The translations under genes and the position numbers were made by a program. From positions 434,001 to 498,000 of the forward strand of contig NZ_CANLYD010000001.1 of NCBI RefSeq assembly GCF_947495315.1: a stretch of DNA of 64,000 nt, read 5' to 3'. Source of the stretch: an uncultured Aquimarina sp. Lineage in GTDB: Bacteria > Bacteroidota > Bacteroidia > Flavobacteriales > Flavobacteriaceae. Below the pieces are notes generated by a model. It saw only the letters and a list, made by a program, of their open reading frames with translations. It was not told the DNA's origin and made no database searches. Below, one piece after another: positions 36,326 to 43,695 of the stretch (the stretch's first letter is position 1; every line of letters starts with the position of its first letter).

Positions 36326-37273
36326 TTAGAGATGTATTTTCTCAGAAATGTTATATCGTTCTTTATCTCTCTTGCTTGTTAAAATGATTTCTCCCAGAAA
36401 TCCAGCTAAGAAAAACTGTGTTCCTAATATCATGGATGTCAATGCTACATAGAATTCAGGTCTTTGAGCAATTAATCTTCCTTTTTTTTCTATAAAAAGT
36501 TTGTCAATTCCCAGATACAGAGAAAAACAAAACCCAACAATAAAAAGAATGGTGCCAATCAGTCCAAAGAAATGCATTGGACGCTTACCAAAGCGAGACA
36601 TAAACCAAATGGTAATTAAATCTAAGAAACCATTTATAAAACGGCTCATCCCAAATTTAGTTTTACCATATTTTCTTGCCTGGTGTAGTACTACTTTTTC
36701 ACCAATCTTATTGAAACCAGCATTTTTTGCCAATACAGGGATATAGCGATGCATTTCTCCGTGCACATCTACATGTTTCACCACTTGATTTTTATATGCT
36801 TTTAATCCGCAATTAAAATCATGTAATTTTAGGCCTGATGTTTTTCTTGCGGCAGCATTAAATAATTTTGAAGGTAAATTTTTAGCGATTACAGAATCAT
36901 ATCGTTTCTTTTTCCATCCAGAAATCAAATCATAGTTATCTTTGACAATCAGGTCATACAATTCAGGAATTTCTTCTGGATTGTCTTGTAAATCGGCATC
37001 CATGGTAATGACCACATCACCTAATGCTTCTCCAAAACCTGCATGTAATGCCTGGGATTTACCATAATTTCTTAGAAATTGTATTCCTTTTACGTTTTGG
37101 TCTTTTTTAGATAAAGTAGTAATGGCATCCCAAGATCCATCTGTACTACCATCATCTATAAAAATGATTTCATACGAATAGGAGTTGGATTGCATCACTT
37201 TTGCGATCCAATCATATAATTCGGTAAGCGATTCCTGCTCGTTAAGCAACGGTATGACAACAGAAATATCCAT
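36326..37273 (-). CDS. Family 2 glycosyltransferase with C-terminal membrane helices (DPM1/ArnC-like)
   Basis: 315 residues from the ATG at 37273; the upstream TTG frame overlaps the previous gene. The GT-A fold is seen in SVVIPLLNEQESL, IDDGSTDGSW and the metal site TMDADLQDNPEEIP. Two or three membrane helices near the end (FGLIGTILFIVGFCFSLYLG and FYVALTSMILGTQFFLAGFL) anchor it. Such enzymes move a sugar from a nucleotide to polyprenyl phosphate. The start follows the stop of a DUF4199 gene by one base, a pairing that suggests translational coupling. Confidence 0.88.
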   Translation of the reverse strand: MDISVVIPLLNEQESLTELYDWIAKVMQSNSYSYEIIFIDDGSTDGSWDAITTLSKKDQNVKGIQFLRNYGKSQALHAGFGEALGDVVITMDADLQDNPEEIPELYDLIVKDNYDLISGWKKKRYDSVIAKNLPSKLFNAAARKTSGLKLHDFNCGLKAYKNQVVKHVDVHGEMHRYIPVLAKNAGFNKIGEKVVLHQARKYGKTKFGMSRFINGFLDLITIWFMSRFGKRPMHFFGLIGTILFIVGFCFSLYLGIDKLFIEKKGRLIAQRPEFYVALTSMILGTQFFLAGFLGEIILTSKRDKERYNISEKIHL

Positions 37274-37274
37274 A

Positions 37275-37784
37275 TTATTTTGATGCTGAATTAGTTTTAA
37301 AAACGGAACCTCCAATTAAAGATATTACAGCTCCTAAAAATATAAACCAAATTGTATACATAATAACACCAATATAAGATTTACTAGTGTCTTGATTATC
37401 AAGATTTTGTTTTACTTGATCCAATTGATCAGGAGAAAATTGTTCTGTGAATCGTAACTGTGTATTTACTTGAAAATCAGGATCGATATAGATATCATAA
37501 ACGTATGCCATAGAGCAATAGCATAGTCCAATCACTCCCATAATAATGATACCACTTTTTAAGGCATCTATTATAGTTAAAGTACCTTTTAGGTTTTTAT
37601 ACTTTTTAATTACATATATAATGATGATAATCTCTAGTATAAAAGCGATCAAAAACGTAAGATAGTATAGAATAGGAGAGAGCTCTAATATTCTCGATAG
37701 GTAGTCCAAAGTCACTCTGGCAATACCAGATACAAGGGCTATGCCAAGGATATAGTTAAGAAAATTTTTATGAGAAATCCCCAT
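37275..37784 (-). CDS. DUF4199 membrane protein
   Basis: 169 residues with four predicted membrane helices (about residues 10-28, 36-56, 70-92 and 143-163), the normal pattern of DUF4199. The start is the ATG giving MGISHKNFLNYILG. It has the family's long loop between helices 3 and 4 with a conserved-looking SPDQLDQVKQNL segment. The role of the family is unknown. It is translationally coupled to the GT2 gene and is one of three family members within 2.5 kb, which share the plan but little sequence. Confidence 0.8.
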   Translation of the reverse strand: MGISHKNFLNYILGIALVSGIARVTLDYLSRILELSPILYYLTFLIAFILEIIIIIYVIKKYKNLKGTLTIIDALKSGIIIMGVIGLCYCSMAYVYDIYIDPDFQVNTQLRFTEQFSPDQLDQVKQNLDNQDTSKSYIGVIMYTIWFIFLGAVISLIGGSVFKTNSASK

Positions 37785-37942
37785 TGATGATTTAGTAAAA
37801 TGATTTGGTTGACAAATATAGGTATTCCATTAATAGAAAATATGAACTCATCTTGACTTTCTGTTTTGAATCGAAAAATTTGGCTTTTGTACTGTAATTT
37901 TATAGGCTAAATAATAAGTTATGATGAGTTCTGTAATAAAAA

Positions 37943-37971
37943 AATTGGATTGCCATATTGACAATCCAATT
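37943..37971 (-). terminator. Terminator after the second DUF4199 gene
   Basis: AATTGGATTG (37943-37952) pairs with CAATCCAATT (37962-37971), flanked by an A run and a T run, so it could act in both directions. It closes the transcript of the gene at 37999-38523. Confidence 0.85.
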
Positions 37972-37998
37972 GTATTTTTTTTAAAAATTATAAATGTT

Positions 37999-38523
37999 TT
38001 AATATAACTCTTCTTTCTTCTGCATTATCAATCCAGAAATTAGAGAAATAATGAAGCCAAAAAATAAGCTACCTATTATAGAAAAAGCAATACTTATATA
38101 TGGGCTACTAAATTTTTCAATCATGGCCATACTCTGATCAACAACTTCTTCTGTCATGTCAGGATTTTCGAGCATTTTTTCTCTCTGAACTTCTAGAACT
38201 TGCTGCGTATAATCAGGTTCGATCACAGTAGTTAATGTCAAAGTCCATATTGAGCTAACAAGACCTCCAATAAGTGCAATCCCAATGCCTATTTTTAAAG
38301 CATCAGTTAATGTTAGATATCCTCTATTATGCGTTTTATATGTTTTTAATCCATATAGTATAACTCCAATAAGGATTAAGAACCCAATTACTGAATAAAT
38401 CCAATGAGGATCTGTATAAGAATTTGTTACATACAATACAACACCTAAAACAATTGAAAGAATACCTAGCAGTATTCCATAGTTTATGATGATTTTCTTT
38501 GCAGAATTGTTCTCATTTTCCAT
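37999..38523 (-). CDS. DUF4199 membrane protein
   Basis: 174 residues from ATG 38523 (MENENNSAKKIIINYG); the upstream GTG is less likely. Four membrane helices at about 14-31, 41-59, 80-102 and 148-170. The second helix pair contains GYLTLTDALKIGIGIALIGGL, closely similar to GYISLGEALKIGIGITVLGGL in the third family member at 39233, so these two are recent paralogues. Function unknown. It has its own terminator downstream. Confidence 0.8.
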   Translation of the reverse strand: MENENNSAKKIIINYGILLGILSIVLGVVLYVTNSYTDPHWIYSVIGFLILIGVILYGLKTYKTHNRGYLTLTDALKIGIGIALIGGLVSSIWTLTLTTVIEPDYTQQVLEVQREKMLENPDMTEEVVDQSMAMIEKFSSPYISIAFSIIGSLFFGFIISLISGLIMQKKEELY

Positions 38524-38776
38524 AATTATATAGTTTTGGTTATTTAGATATAACACATAAGTACATAAATGTAATAAATTGTTACAAAATAGTTGGAAAA
38601 AGATGATTGTGTACTAGATTTAATTTGATCTTTTTGTTCTATTATGGTTCATTGTTGTTGTAAATTTTAAATGAAAGAAAAAACCTTCTTTTTTTTATGT
38701 TTTTTTTATTTTATCAGTTTAAATGATGTTTTAATTAGATGTTTTGCGTTTTTATTTAGTTTTAAAACCCTTTGAC

Positions 38777-38807
38777 TTTGTTGGTTTAAAATAAATTAGT
38801 AGTTTTA
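38777..38807 (+). promoter_or_regulatory. Promoter of the double-glycine peptide gene
   Basis: TTTG (38777-38780), exactly 19 bases, then TAGTTTTA (38800-38807), a near-consensus Bacteroidetes promoter. Expected start is near 38814, giving a ~108-nt leader. The rest of the 365-bp gap 38557-38921 holds only AT-rich sequence. Confidence 0.7.
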
Positions 38808-38921
38808 CTCGGGGAATTTTATGAATAAATATTTTATTCAAGATCATTTTAAAACAAAAGTATCAGGAGTAAGCTGAAAATCCTTAAAAGAGTAAGCAAA
38901 TAATTACATAAATTTAATAAA

Positions 38922-39089
38922 ATGAAGAGTATTTTGGAATTCAAAGGAGTAAAAGTATTAAACAAACAACAACAACAAACTGTTAAGGGTGGTAATGGAT
39001 CTGATGTATGTGCAGCTGCTTCCACATCAGGATCTTCTCTATTGGGAGGCTTAGTTGCGTGGGTCTTTTGCAGAGACAATAATGAATAA
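38922..39089 (+). CDS. Double-glycine leader peptide (bacteriocin or pheromone-like precursor)
   Basis: 55 residues from ATG 38922. It opens with MKSILEFKGVKVLNKQQQQT and continues VKGG at 21-24, a classic double-glycine leader of the Bacteroidota kind (L-N-K-x-x-Q-x-x-V-K-G-G). Cleavage after Gly24 would leave a 31-residue peptide with Cys30 and Cys50 enclosing a Ser/Gly/Ala-rich then hydrophobic stretch (SSLLGGLVAWVF) and ending in RDNNE. Such leaders are cut by C39-peptidase ABC transporters; none is in this window. Own promoter upstream and perfect terminator downstream. It lies between two minus-strand DUF4199 genes. Whether it is antimicrobial or a signal is unknown. Cys30-Cys50 could form a disulfide. 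Confidence 0.75.
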   Translation: MKSILEFKGVKVLNKQQQQTVKGGNGSDVCAAASTSGSSLLGGLVAWVFCRDNNE

Positions 39090-39107
39090 TTATTAAACCT
39101 TGGTATT

Positions 39108-39139
39108 AAAAATTCCCTAAAACCCTTTAGGGAATTTTT
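39108..39139 (+). terminator. Terminator of the double-glycine peptide gene
   Basis: A 14-bp perfect stem, AAAAATTCCCTAAA (39108-39121) with TTTAGGGAATTTTT (39126-39139), and an ACCC loop, 18 bases after the stop codon. Confidence 0.9.
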
Positions 39140-39232
39140 TAAGTATTTTTCTGAAATTCAAATATCATCTCTGTTGTATTGTCAAAATAAGATTTATTAC
39201 AAAAATAAAGTAGAGTACCAGAGTACCAGGGA

Positions 39233-39766
39233 TTACCTAAAAGGATCTCTTTTTCTTCTCATAATAAGGCCACCGATAAGTGAAAATATAAAACCTATGA
39301 ATATATCTTCTGCTAAAGCACTTACAAGCATTATAATTGGAGATTTAATTTTATTGGTAAGTTGGATTTTTCTATCCATGTTTTCTAGGGTAAAATCTTT
39401 AGCTTCTTTTGCGATTTTCTTTATTTGATTTCCTTCAAGCTGGGTTATTATTTCAGGATCAATGACTTTAAGAAATAAAATTTCCCATAAAGTAGCTATA
39501 AGACCTCCTAATACGGTTATTCCAATACCTATTTTTAATGCCTCTCCTAGACTTATGTATCCTTCGTTATTTTTTTTAAACATTAATAGACCAGACATAA
39601 TGCTGGTTACAGTTACAATCAAAAGAACAATTAAATTAATCCAACCTTGTACAATATAGCTACCGGCTAAATATGAAGCAAGACTAAAAATAATAATAGC
39701 TATTCCTAGAAAAATTCCATGTTTTATGGTATACTTTATCATAGGAATATTCTTACTTTTTTTCAC
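39233..39766 (-). CDS. DUF4199 membrane protein
   Basis: 177 residues from a GTG; an ATG eight codons later (39742, MIKYTIKHG) is an equally possible start. Four membrane helices at about 16-33, 37-58, 80-102 and 148-170. GYISLGEALKIGIGITVLGG matches the paralogue at 37999. It is transcribed toward the peptide gene, with no clear terminator between them other than the shared hairpin at 39108-39139. Role unknown. Confidence 0.78.
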   Translation of the reverse strand: MKKSKNIPMIKYTIKHGIFLGIAIIIFSLASYLAGSYIVQGWINLIVLLIVTVTSIMSGLLMFKKNNEGYISLGEALKIGIGITVLGGLIATLWEILFLKVIDPEIITQLEGNQIKKIAKEAKDFTLENMDRKIQLTNKIKSPIIMLVSALAEDIFIGFIFSLIGGLIMRRKRDPFR

Positions 39767-39996
39767 GATTTTTTACTTTTTTTATCCTCATCTATTACCA
39801 AATATACTAAAATGTTAATAGCAAATTGAGGATTTTCTATTTTTTGTACGGATAATTACTTAAAAAAGCTTATATTTACGTTGTAGGATTACGGTTAAAC
39901 CGTCGTTTTTGTTGTTTTTTACAAGTAATACAAAATAAATGAAAAAGCGTATTTTAACTGTTTTTTTTTACTTTTTAACTCCCAAAATATTGGCTT

Positions 39997-40470
39997 ATGA
40001 AAACAAAATTATTTTATATAACTAGTTTTATACTTGTTTTTTTTACTTCCTGTTCAGTGGACGAAAACTCCAATGTGCAATCCATAAATGAAAAAGAGAT
40101 AAAGATAAAAAGTTTTTTAGATGCTTTTTCTAAAATTGCAGTAACCTCTCCAAGTTACTCTAAACTTTTAGATGGTATTAAAACTAAATCATCTTCTGGC
40201 TTGACAGCAGAAGAAATGACGGTGTTGGAGCAAGAGTTTTTAAGTCTGCAGAGTCCAGAATTTACTGAATTGTATAATTATATTGTGGATTTGAATTTAT
40301 CAGAAGATGAAATTAGAAGGATTGTATTAGCATACTTATCTGATCGAAATAATAACAATATTTCTGAAATTAAAAGTGATGAATGTGCTTTTGGTGAAGG
40401 AGGTAGCGGCGCTTCTAGCTCTATACTGGCTATAATTATTAGTATCTTATGTGAAGATAATAAAGTATAG
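39997..40470 (+). CDS. Lipoprotein with a C-terminal tail resembling the double-glycine peptide
   Basis: 157 residues. Signal peptide and lipobox TSFILVFFTSC (Cys19), followed by SVDEN, an acidic stretch like the surface-export signal of Flavobacteriia lipoproteins. A helical middle part (residues ~30-120) is not recognised. The last 31 residues have SDECA at 127-131, a Gly/Ser-rich stretch, SSSILAIIISIL and then CEDNK, parallel to SDVCA, SSLLGGLVAWVF and CRDNN of the peptide encoded 0.9 kb upstream; the cysteines enclose 21 and 19 residues. It may be a partner, immunity protein or related precursor. A -7-like TATATTTA lies at 39871-39878. Confidence 0.65.
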   Translation: MKTKLFYITSFILVFFTSCSVDENSNVQSINEKEIKIKSFLDAFSKIAVTSPSYSKLLDGIKTKSSSGLTAEEMTVLEQEFLSLQSPEFTELYNYIVDLNLSEDEIRRIVLAYLSDRNNNNISEIKSDECAFGEGGSGASSSILAIIISILCEDNKV

Positions 40471-40593
40471 GATTATTTTAAAGATTAGCATGCTTGTTAA
40501 AATTGGTTGTAAAAAACAAATTTTTATTTTTTTGGGTAATTAAATGTTATCGAAAACTTAAGTTTTTAGATTATCAAATAAATTTTAATCAGC

Positions 40594-40624
40594 ATTGCTA
40601 TTTCACAAAATTTATTTACATTTG
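40594..40624 (+). promoter_or_regulatory. Promoter of rpmE2
   Basis: ATTG (40594-40597), 19 bases, then TACATTTG (40617-40624), giving a start near 40631 and a leader of about 20 nt. Confidence 0.7.
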
Positions 40625-40650
40625 CACCTCGAAAATGATAATATAATATA

Positions 40651-40902
40651 ATGAGAAAAGATATTCACCCAGATAATTACAGACTAGTTGCCTTTAAGGA
40701 TATGTCGAATGATGAGGTTTTTTTAACTAAATCTACTGCGAATACTAAAGAAACACTTGAGGTTGATGGTGTTGAGTATCCGTTAGTGAAATTAGAAATT
40801 TCTAGAACTTCTCATCCTTTCTATACAGGTAAATCTAAACTAATCGATACAGCAGGACGTATCGACAAGTTCAAAAACAAATACGCTAAATTCAAAAAGT
40901 AA
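40651..40902 (+). CDS. rpmE2: 50S ribosomal protein L31, type B
   Basis: 83 residues. The type B L31 pattern is clear: [16 protein letters not shown] at the start, [13 protein letters not shown] in the middle and [13 protein letters not shown] at the end. It lacks the four zinc-binding cysteines of type A L31, so the ribosome does not need zinc here. A strong promoter precedes it and a clean terminator follows, so it is a single-gene unit. Confidence 0.95.
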   Translation: MRKDIHPDNYRLVAFKDMSNDEVFLTKSTANTKETLEVDGVEYPLVKLEISRTSHPFYTGKSKLIDTAGRIDKFKNKYAKFKK

Positions 40903-40924
40903 TTTAGTTCGTAAGAATTATTGT

Positions 40925-40954
40925 AAAGCCTTTCTTCAGAGAAAGGCTTTTTTG
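40925..40954 (+). terminator. Terminator of rpmE2
   Basis: AAAGCCTTTCT (40925-40935) pairs with AGAAAGGCTTT (40940-40950), followed by more T. Between here and 41247 the only other recognisable item is the REP-like element at 41050-41100. Confidence 0.9.
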
Positions 40955-41049
40955 TTTTTAGATGTTACCGTATTTTTGAACTTGATGACATAGAATAATT
41001 GAATTTTTGTAATGTAACTTGAATAATCGATAGTGGTTTCATACGGTTA

Positions 41050-41100
41050 ATTACGTCACTTCGAGTGATCCGCTTTAAGCGGATTGTATCGAGAAGCTTT
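41050..41100. repeat. REP-like hairpin element, copy 2
   Basis: ATTACGTCAC-TTCGAGTG-[ATCCGCTT T AAGCGGAT]-TGTATCGAGAAG. The same outer frame as copy 1 at 36251-36300, but with a different self-complementary inner stem. A further GATACAATTTTCTATC and TTCTGACTGA follow to ~41160; TTCTGACTGA also occurs at 33-42. Confidence 0.65.
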
Positions 41101-41247
41101 CAAAAACGAAAATTTACTTGTCTTCGATACAATTTTCTATCAAGAATTATTCTGACTGATGTAAATTTTCTGATCATTATTCGCGTTAATATGGTAATAT
41201 TGATAATCTGAGTAAAATAACAATACAAACATTTCATTTTTATAGCT

Positions 41248-42429
41248 ATGAATTATATTCTTTTTGATGGGGCTTCCAGAAATTCACTACTTCCATTTAC
41301 CTATACCAGACCAGTGGCTGATATAAGAATCGGGATTTTGACTATTCGTGAGAAATGGGAGCAATATTTGGGATTTACAACATCTACAATTACCGAAGAG
41401 TATCTTAGTGGGAAGTTTCCTATGGTTGAATTAGAAGAGAATGTAATGATCAATGCTTCGTATTTACCAACAGAGAATCTAGTAATTATGGTGAAGAACT
41501 TAGAACCCAATCAAGCTATATTTTTTGAAGACGAACCAATTGCTTTTTATGCAAAAGAAGATCAGGAAGTAGATTTTGATACCTATGATGTAATTCAGTA
41601 TAGCTATGATGTATTGACGGTGAAATATACCTGGGATATTTTTTCTAAAAATGAACGGGCAATCAAAGAAGATTTTGCATTACTAACCAAGGATCGCGAG
41701 AGTCAATCAATTCCGACAAGTAATAATGTAATTGCACCAGAAAATGTTTTCTTAGAAGAAGGAGCTAGATTAGAATTCGCAACACTTAATGCATCTGGAG
41801 GGCCGATATATATAGGAAAAGATGCAGAAATTATGGAGGGTAGTCTTATTCGGGGGCCTTTTGCGCTTTGTGATTATGCCACCATAAAAATGGGAGCCAA
41901 GATCTATAGCGGTACTACGGTAGGACCTCATTCTAAAGTGGGAGGAGAAGTTAATAATTCTGTAATATTTGGATATTCTAATAAAGGACATGATGGATTT
42001 ATAGGTAATACTGTAGTGGGAGAATGGTGTAATCTTGGAGCAGATACGAATACCTCTAATCTTAAAAACAACTATGCGTCTGTACGATTATGGAGTTATG
42101 AAACCGAAGGTTTTGCAAAAACAGGATTGCAGTTCTGTGGATTAATGATGGGTGATCATTCTAAATGTGGTATCAATACGATGTTTAATACAGGAACGGT
42201 CGTAGGAGTTAATGCTAATATTTTCGGTAGTGGATTCCCACGTAATTTTGTACCTAGTTATAGTTGGGGTGGAAACAGTGGATTTACTACCTATTTAACC
42301 AAAAAAGCTTTTGAAGTAGCAAAAGTAGTGATGTCTAGACGAGATATAGAACTAACAGAAGAAGATAAAAAGATTCTGGAGCACGTTTTTGAAGAAACAA
42401 AAACGTGGCGTAAGAGTTATGACTCATAA
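41248..42429 (+). CDS. GlmU-like putative sugar nucleotidyltransferase
   Basis: 393 residues. It matches the Bacteroidota alternative-GlmU family: an N-terminal region with SRNSLLPFTYTRPVADIRIG and a C-terminal left-handed beta-helix of hexapeptide repeats (YIGKDAEIMEGSLIRGP, AKIYSGTTVGPHSKV, GEWCNLGADTNTSNLKNNY, NTMFNTGTVVGVNANI). The usual pyrophosphorylase GxGxRM loop is not visible at the N-terminus, so sugar-1-phosphate uridylyltransferase activity is unproven; the acetyltransferase-like half appears complete. Probable role in cell-envelope sugar metabolism. Confidence 0.82.
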   Translation: MNYILFDGASRNSLLPFTYTRPVADIRIGILTIREKWEQYLGFTTSTITEEYLSGKFPMVELEENVMINASYLPTENLVIMVKNLEPNQAIFFEDEPIAFYAKEDQEVDFDTYDVIQYSYDVLTVKYTWDIFSKNERAIKEDFALLTKDRESQSIPTSNNVIAPENVFLEEGARLEFATLNASGGPIYIGKDAEIMEGSLIRGPFALCDYATIKMGAKIYSGTTVGPHSKVGGEVNNSVIFGYSNKGHDGFIGNTVVGEWCNLGADTNTSNLKNNYASVRLWSYETEGFAKTGLQFCGLMMGDHSKCGINTMFNTGTVVGVNANIFGSGFPRNFVPSYSWGGNSGFTTYLTKKAFEVAKVVMSRRDIELTEEDKKILEHVFEETKTWRKSYDS

Positions 42430-42433
42430 AAAA

Positions 42434-42462
42434 AATCCCATCTGCCTAAAGCAGATGGGATT
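42434..42462. terminator. Bidirectional terminator between convergent genes
   Basis: A perfect 12-bp stem, AATCCCATCTGC (42434-42445) with GCAGATGGGATT (42451-42462), with A and T runs on both sides. It serves the GlmU-like gene and the lipoprotein gene on the other strand. Confidence 0.9.
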
Positions 42463-42492
42463 CTAATTTTATCCTATATGCGGAAAAATATA

Positions 42493-43572
42493 TTATCTGG
42501 TGAAATGAAATTCGGCTATGTAAACTCCAGAATCATCATCATATTCTCCTTCAATAATCAAGCTACCAGTAAGAGTAGCTTTACCATCAAATAAAAGGTA
42601 TCCATTTTCTTCAACACCATTTGACGGATCTCCATTAACAGTTTCTGTATATTCAAATTCTACTAAAGTTAATTTACCTTCTTCTTCATCATATGCCCAA
42701 TTTCCTCTGGAGCTATATAATTCTTCTGCCTCAGCTTCGAAAGTAGCTGTACAGGTTTCTCTTGTAGCTTCATAGTCTAAATCGTTATAATTAGTTGTTT
42801 CTACATATGTATACGTACCATCCGCATTAAACGTTATGGGCAATGATAAAAGGGTATCACAATATGCGTTTTCTACCAATAATTCTGTTTCATTAGCACA
42901 AAACACAGTTGTATCATCACACTCTTCTGTTCCTATAGTATCTTCGGTTACACCATTTCTAGTTCTTTTTGTGTAGTTCCAAGTGCCTACTAAGTTTGGA
43001 TTTCCTCCCCAAGCTTCTACTTCAACACAAACTTCTACTGGTTGGCTAATATTACCATCGGTATCATATATACAGATTAAATAACAAAATGTTCCAGCAG
43101 ATACGCTATCTTCAAAATCTACATCAATTTCAATTTCTTGATCATTTACTTTGCTTAGTTGTTCACTAAATAATCCTTTTCTTTTTTCATTGTTGATTAC
43201 GTTTGATCTACCCGGTACTGTAACGTTCCAGTATTCATCAGCCATTGTTCCGTCTGCTGATTGTACTTGAATATATGCACCTGCATAATTTGTTGGCGCA
43301 TCAAAAGTAATGTCAAAACCGTTTTTCTGAAAACCAGATTGTGTGGCTTGATCCATAGTAAAAGGTAATGTGCCTGTAGGGGTTGGAGCATCACCAGGAA
43401 CTATTGTTCCGTTGTTGATGATAATATTTCCGGATACATCATCGGGGTTTAAAGCAATTTCTTCTGTTGGATCAGGGGTTACAGTTACGATTCCGCTAAC
43501 TGAGTCATCATCACTACAAGATACAGCTACTAGAAATAATGATGCAACTGCGCATAAATAGGTTTTTTTCAT
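42493..43572 (-). CDS. Surface lipoprotein with C-terminal lipocalin-like domain
   Basis: 359 residues. Lipobox LVAVSC followed by SDDDS, an acidic stretch like the surface-export signal known in Flavobacteriia. An N-terminal beta-rich region (~70-195, with PFTMDQATQSGFQKNGFDIT) is followed by a domain starting NLVGTWNYTKRTRNG (~213 onward) that looks like the Bacteroidota lipocalin-like family: repeated TFNADGTYTYVE and GNWAYDEEEGKLTLVE strands. Eight cysteines in the mature part may form disulfides. Substrate or partner unknown. Confidence 0.65.
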   Translation of the reverse strand: MKKTYLCAVASLFLVAVSCSDDDSVSGIVTVTPDPTEEIALNPDDVSGNIIINNGTIVPGDAPTPTGTLPFTMDQATQSGFQKNGFDITFDAPTNYAGAYIQVQSADGTMADEYWNVTVPGRSNVINNEKRKGLFSEQLSKVNDQEIEIDVDFEDSVSAGTFCYLICIYDTDGNISQPVEVCVEVEAWGGNPNLVGTWNYTKRTRNGVTEDTIGTEECDDTTVFCANETELLVENAYCDTLLSLPITFNADGTYTYVETTNYNDLDYEATRETCTATFEAEAEELYSSRGNWAYDEEEGKLTLVEFEYTETVNGDPSNGVEENGYLLFDGKATLTGSLIIEGEYDDDSGVYIAEFHFTR

Positions 43573-43634
43573 AAGATTTAGGTTGAAAATTTATGTTAAA
43601 AAAAATTAATCGATGGCGAATATACTTAAAAAAC

Positions 43635-43661
43635 ATCGATTAAAAGTGTTTTTTAATCGAT
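43635..43661 (-). terminator. Terminator of the peptide-binding protein gene
   Basis: ATCGATTAAAA (43635-43645) pairs with TTTTAATCGAT (43651-43661); read on the minus strand a run of T follows. ATCGATTAAAAG is repeated again at ~43656-43669, so a second alternative hairpin is possible. Confidence 0.6.
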
Positions 43662-43695
43662 TAAAAGCGATTTTTTGTATCTATGAAATCAAAGA

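Noticed and set aside
38849..39079. Minus-strand frame over the double-glycine peptide gene
   Set aside because: It is antisense to a gene with a promoter, leader motif and terminator, and has a composition typical of a shadow frame.
39939..40025. 28-codon frame MKKRILTVFFYF... overlapping the lipoprotein start
   Set aside because: It runs through a T-rich stretch, overlaps the lipoprotein start codon in another frame and shows no known motif; it looks like a chance hydrophobic frame.
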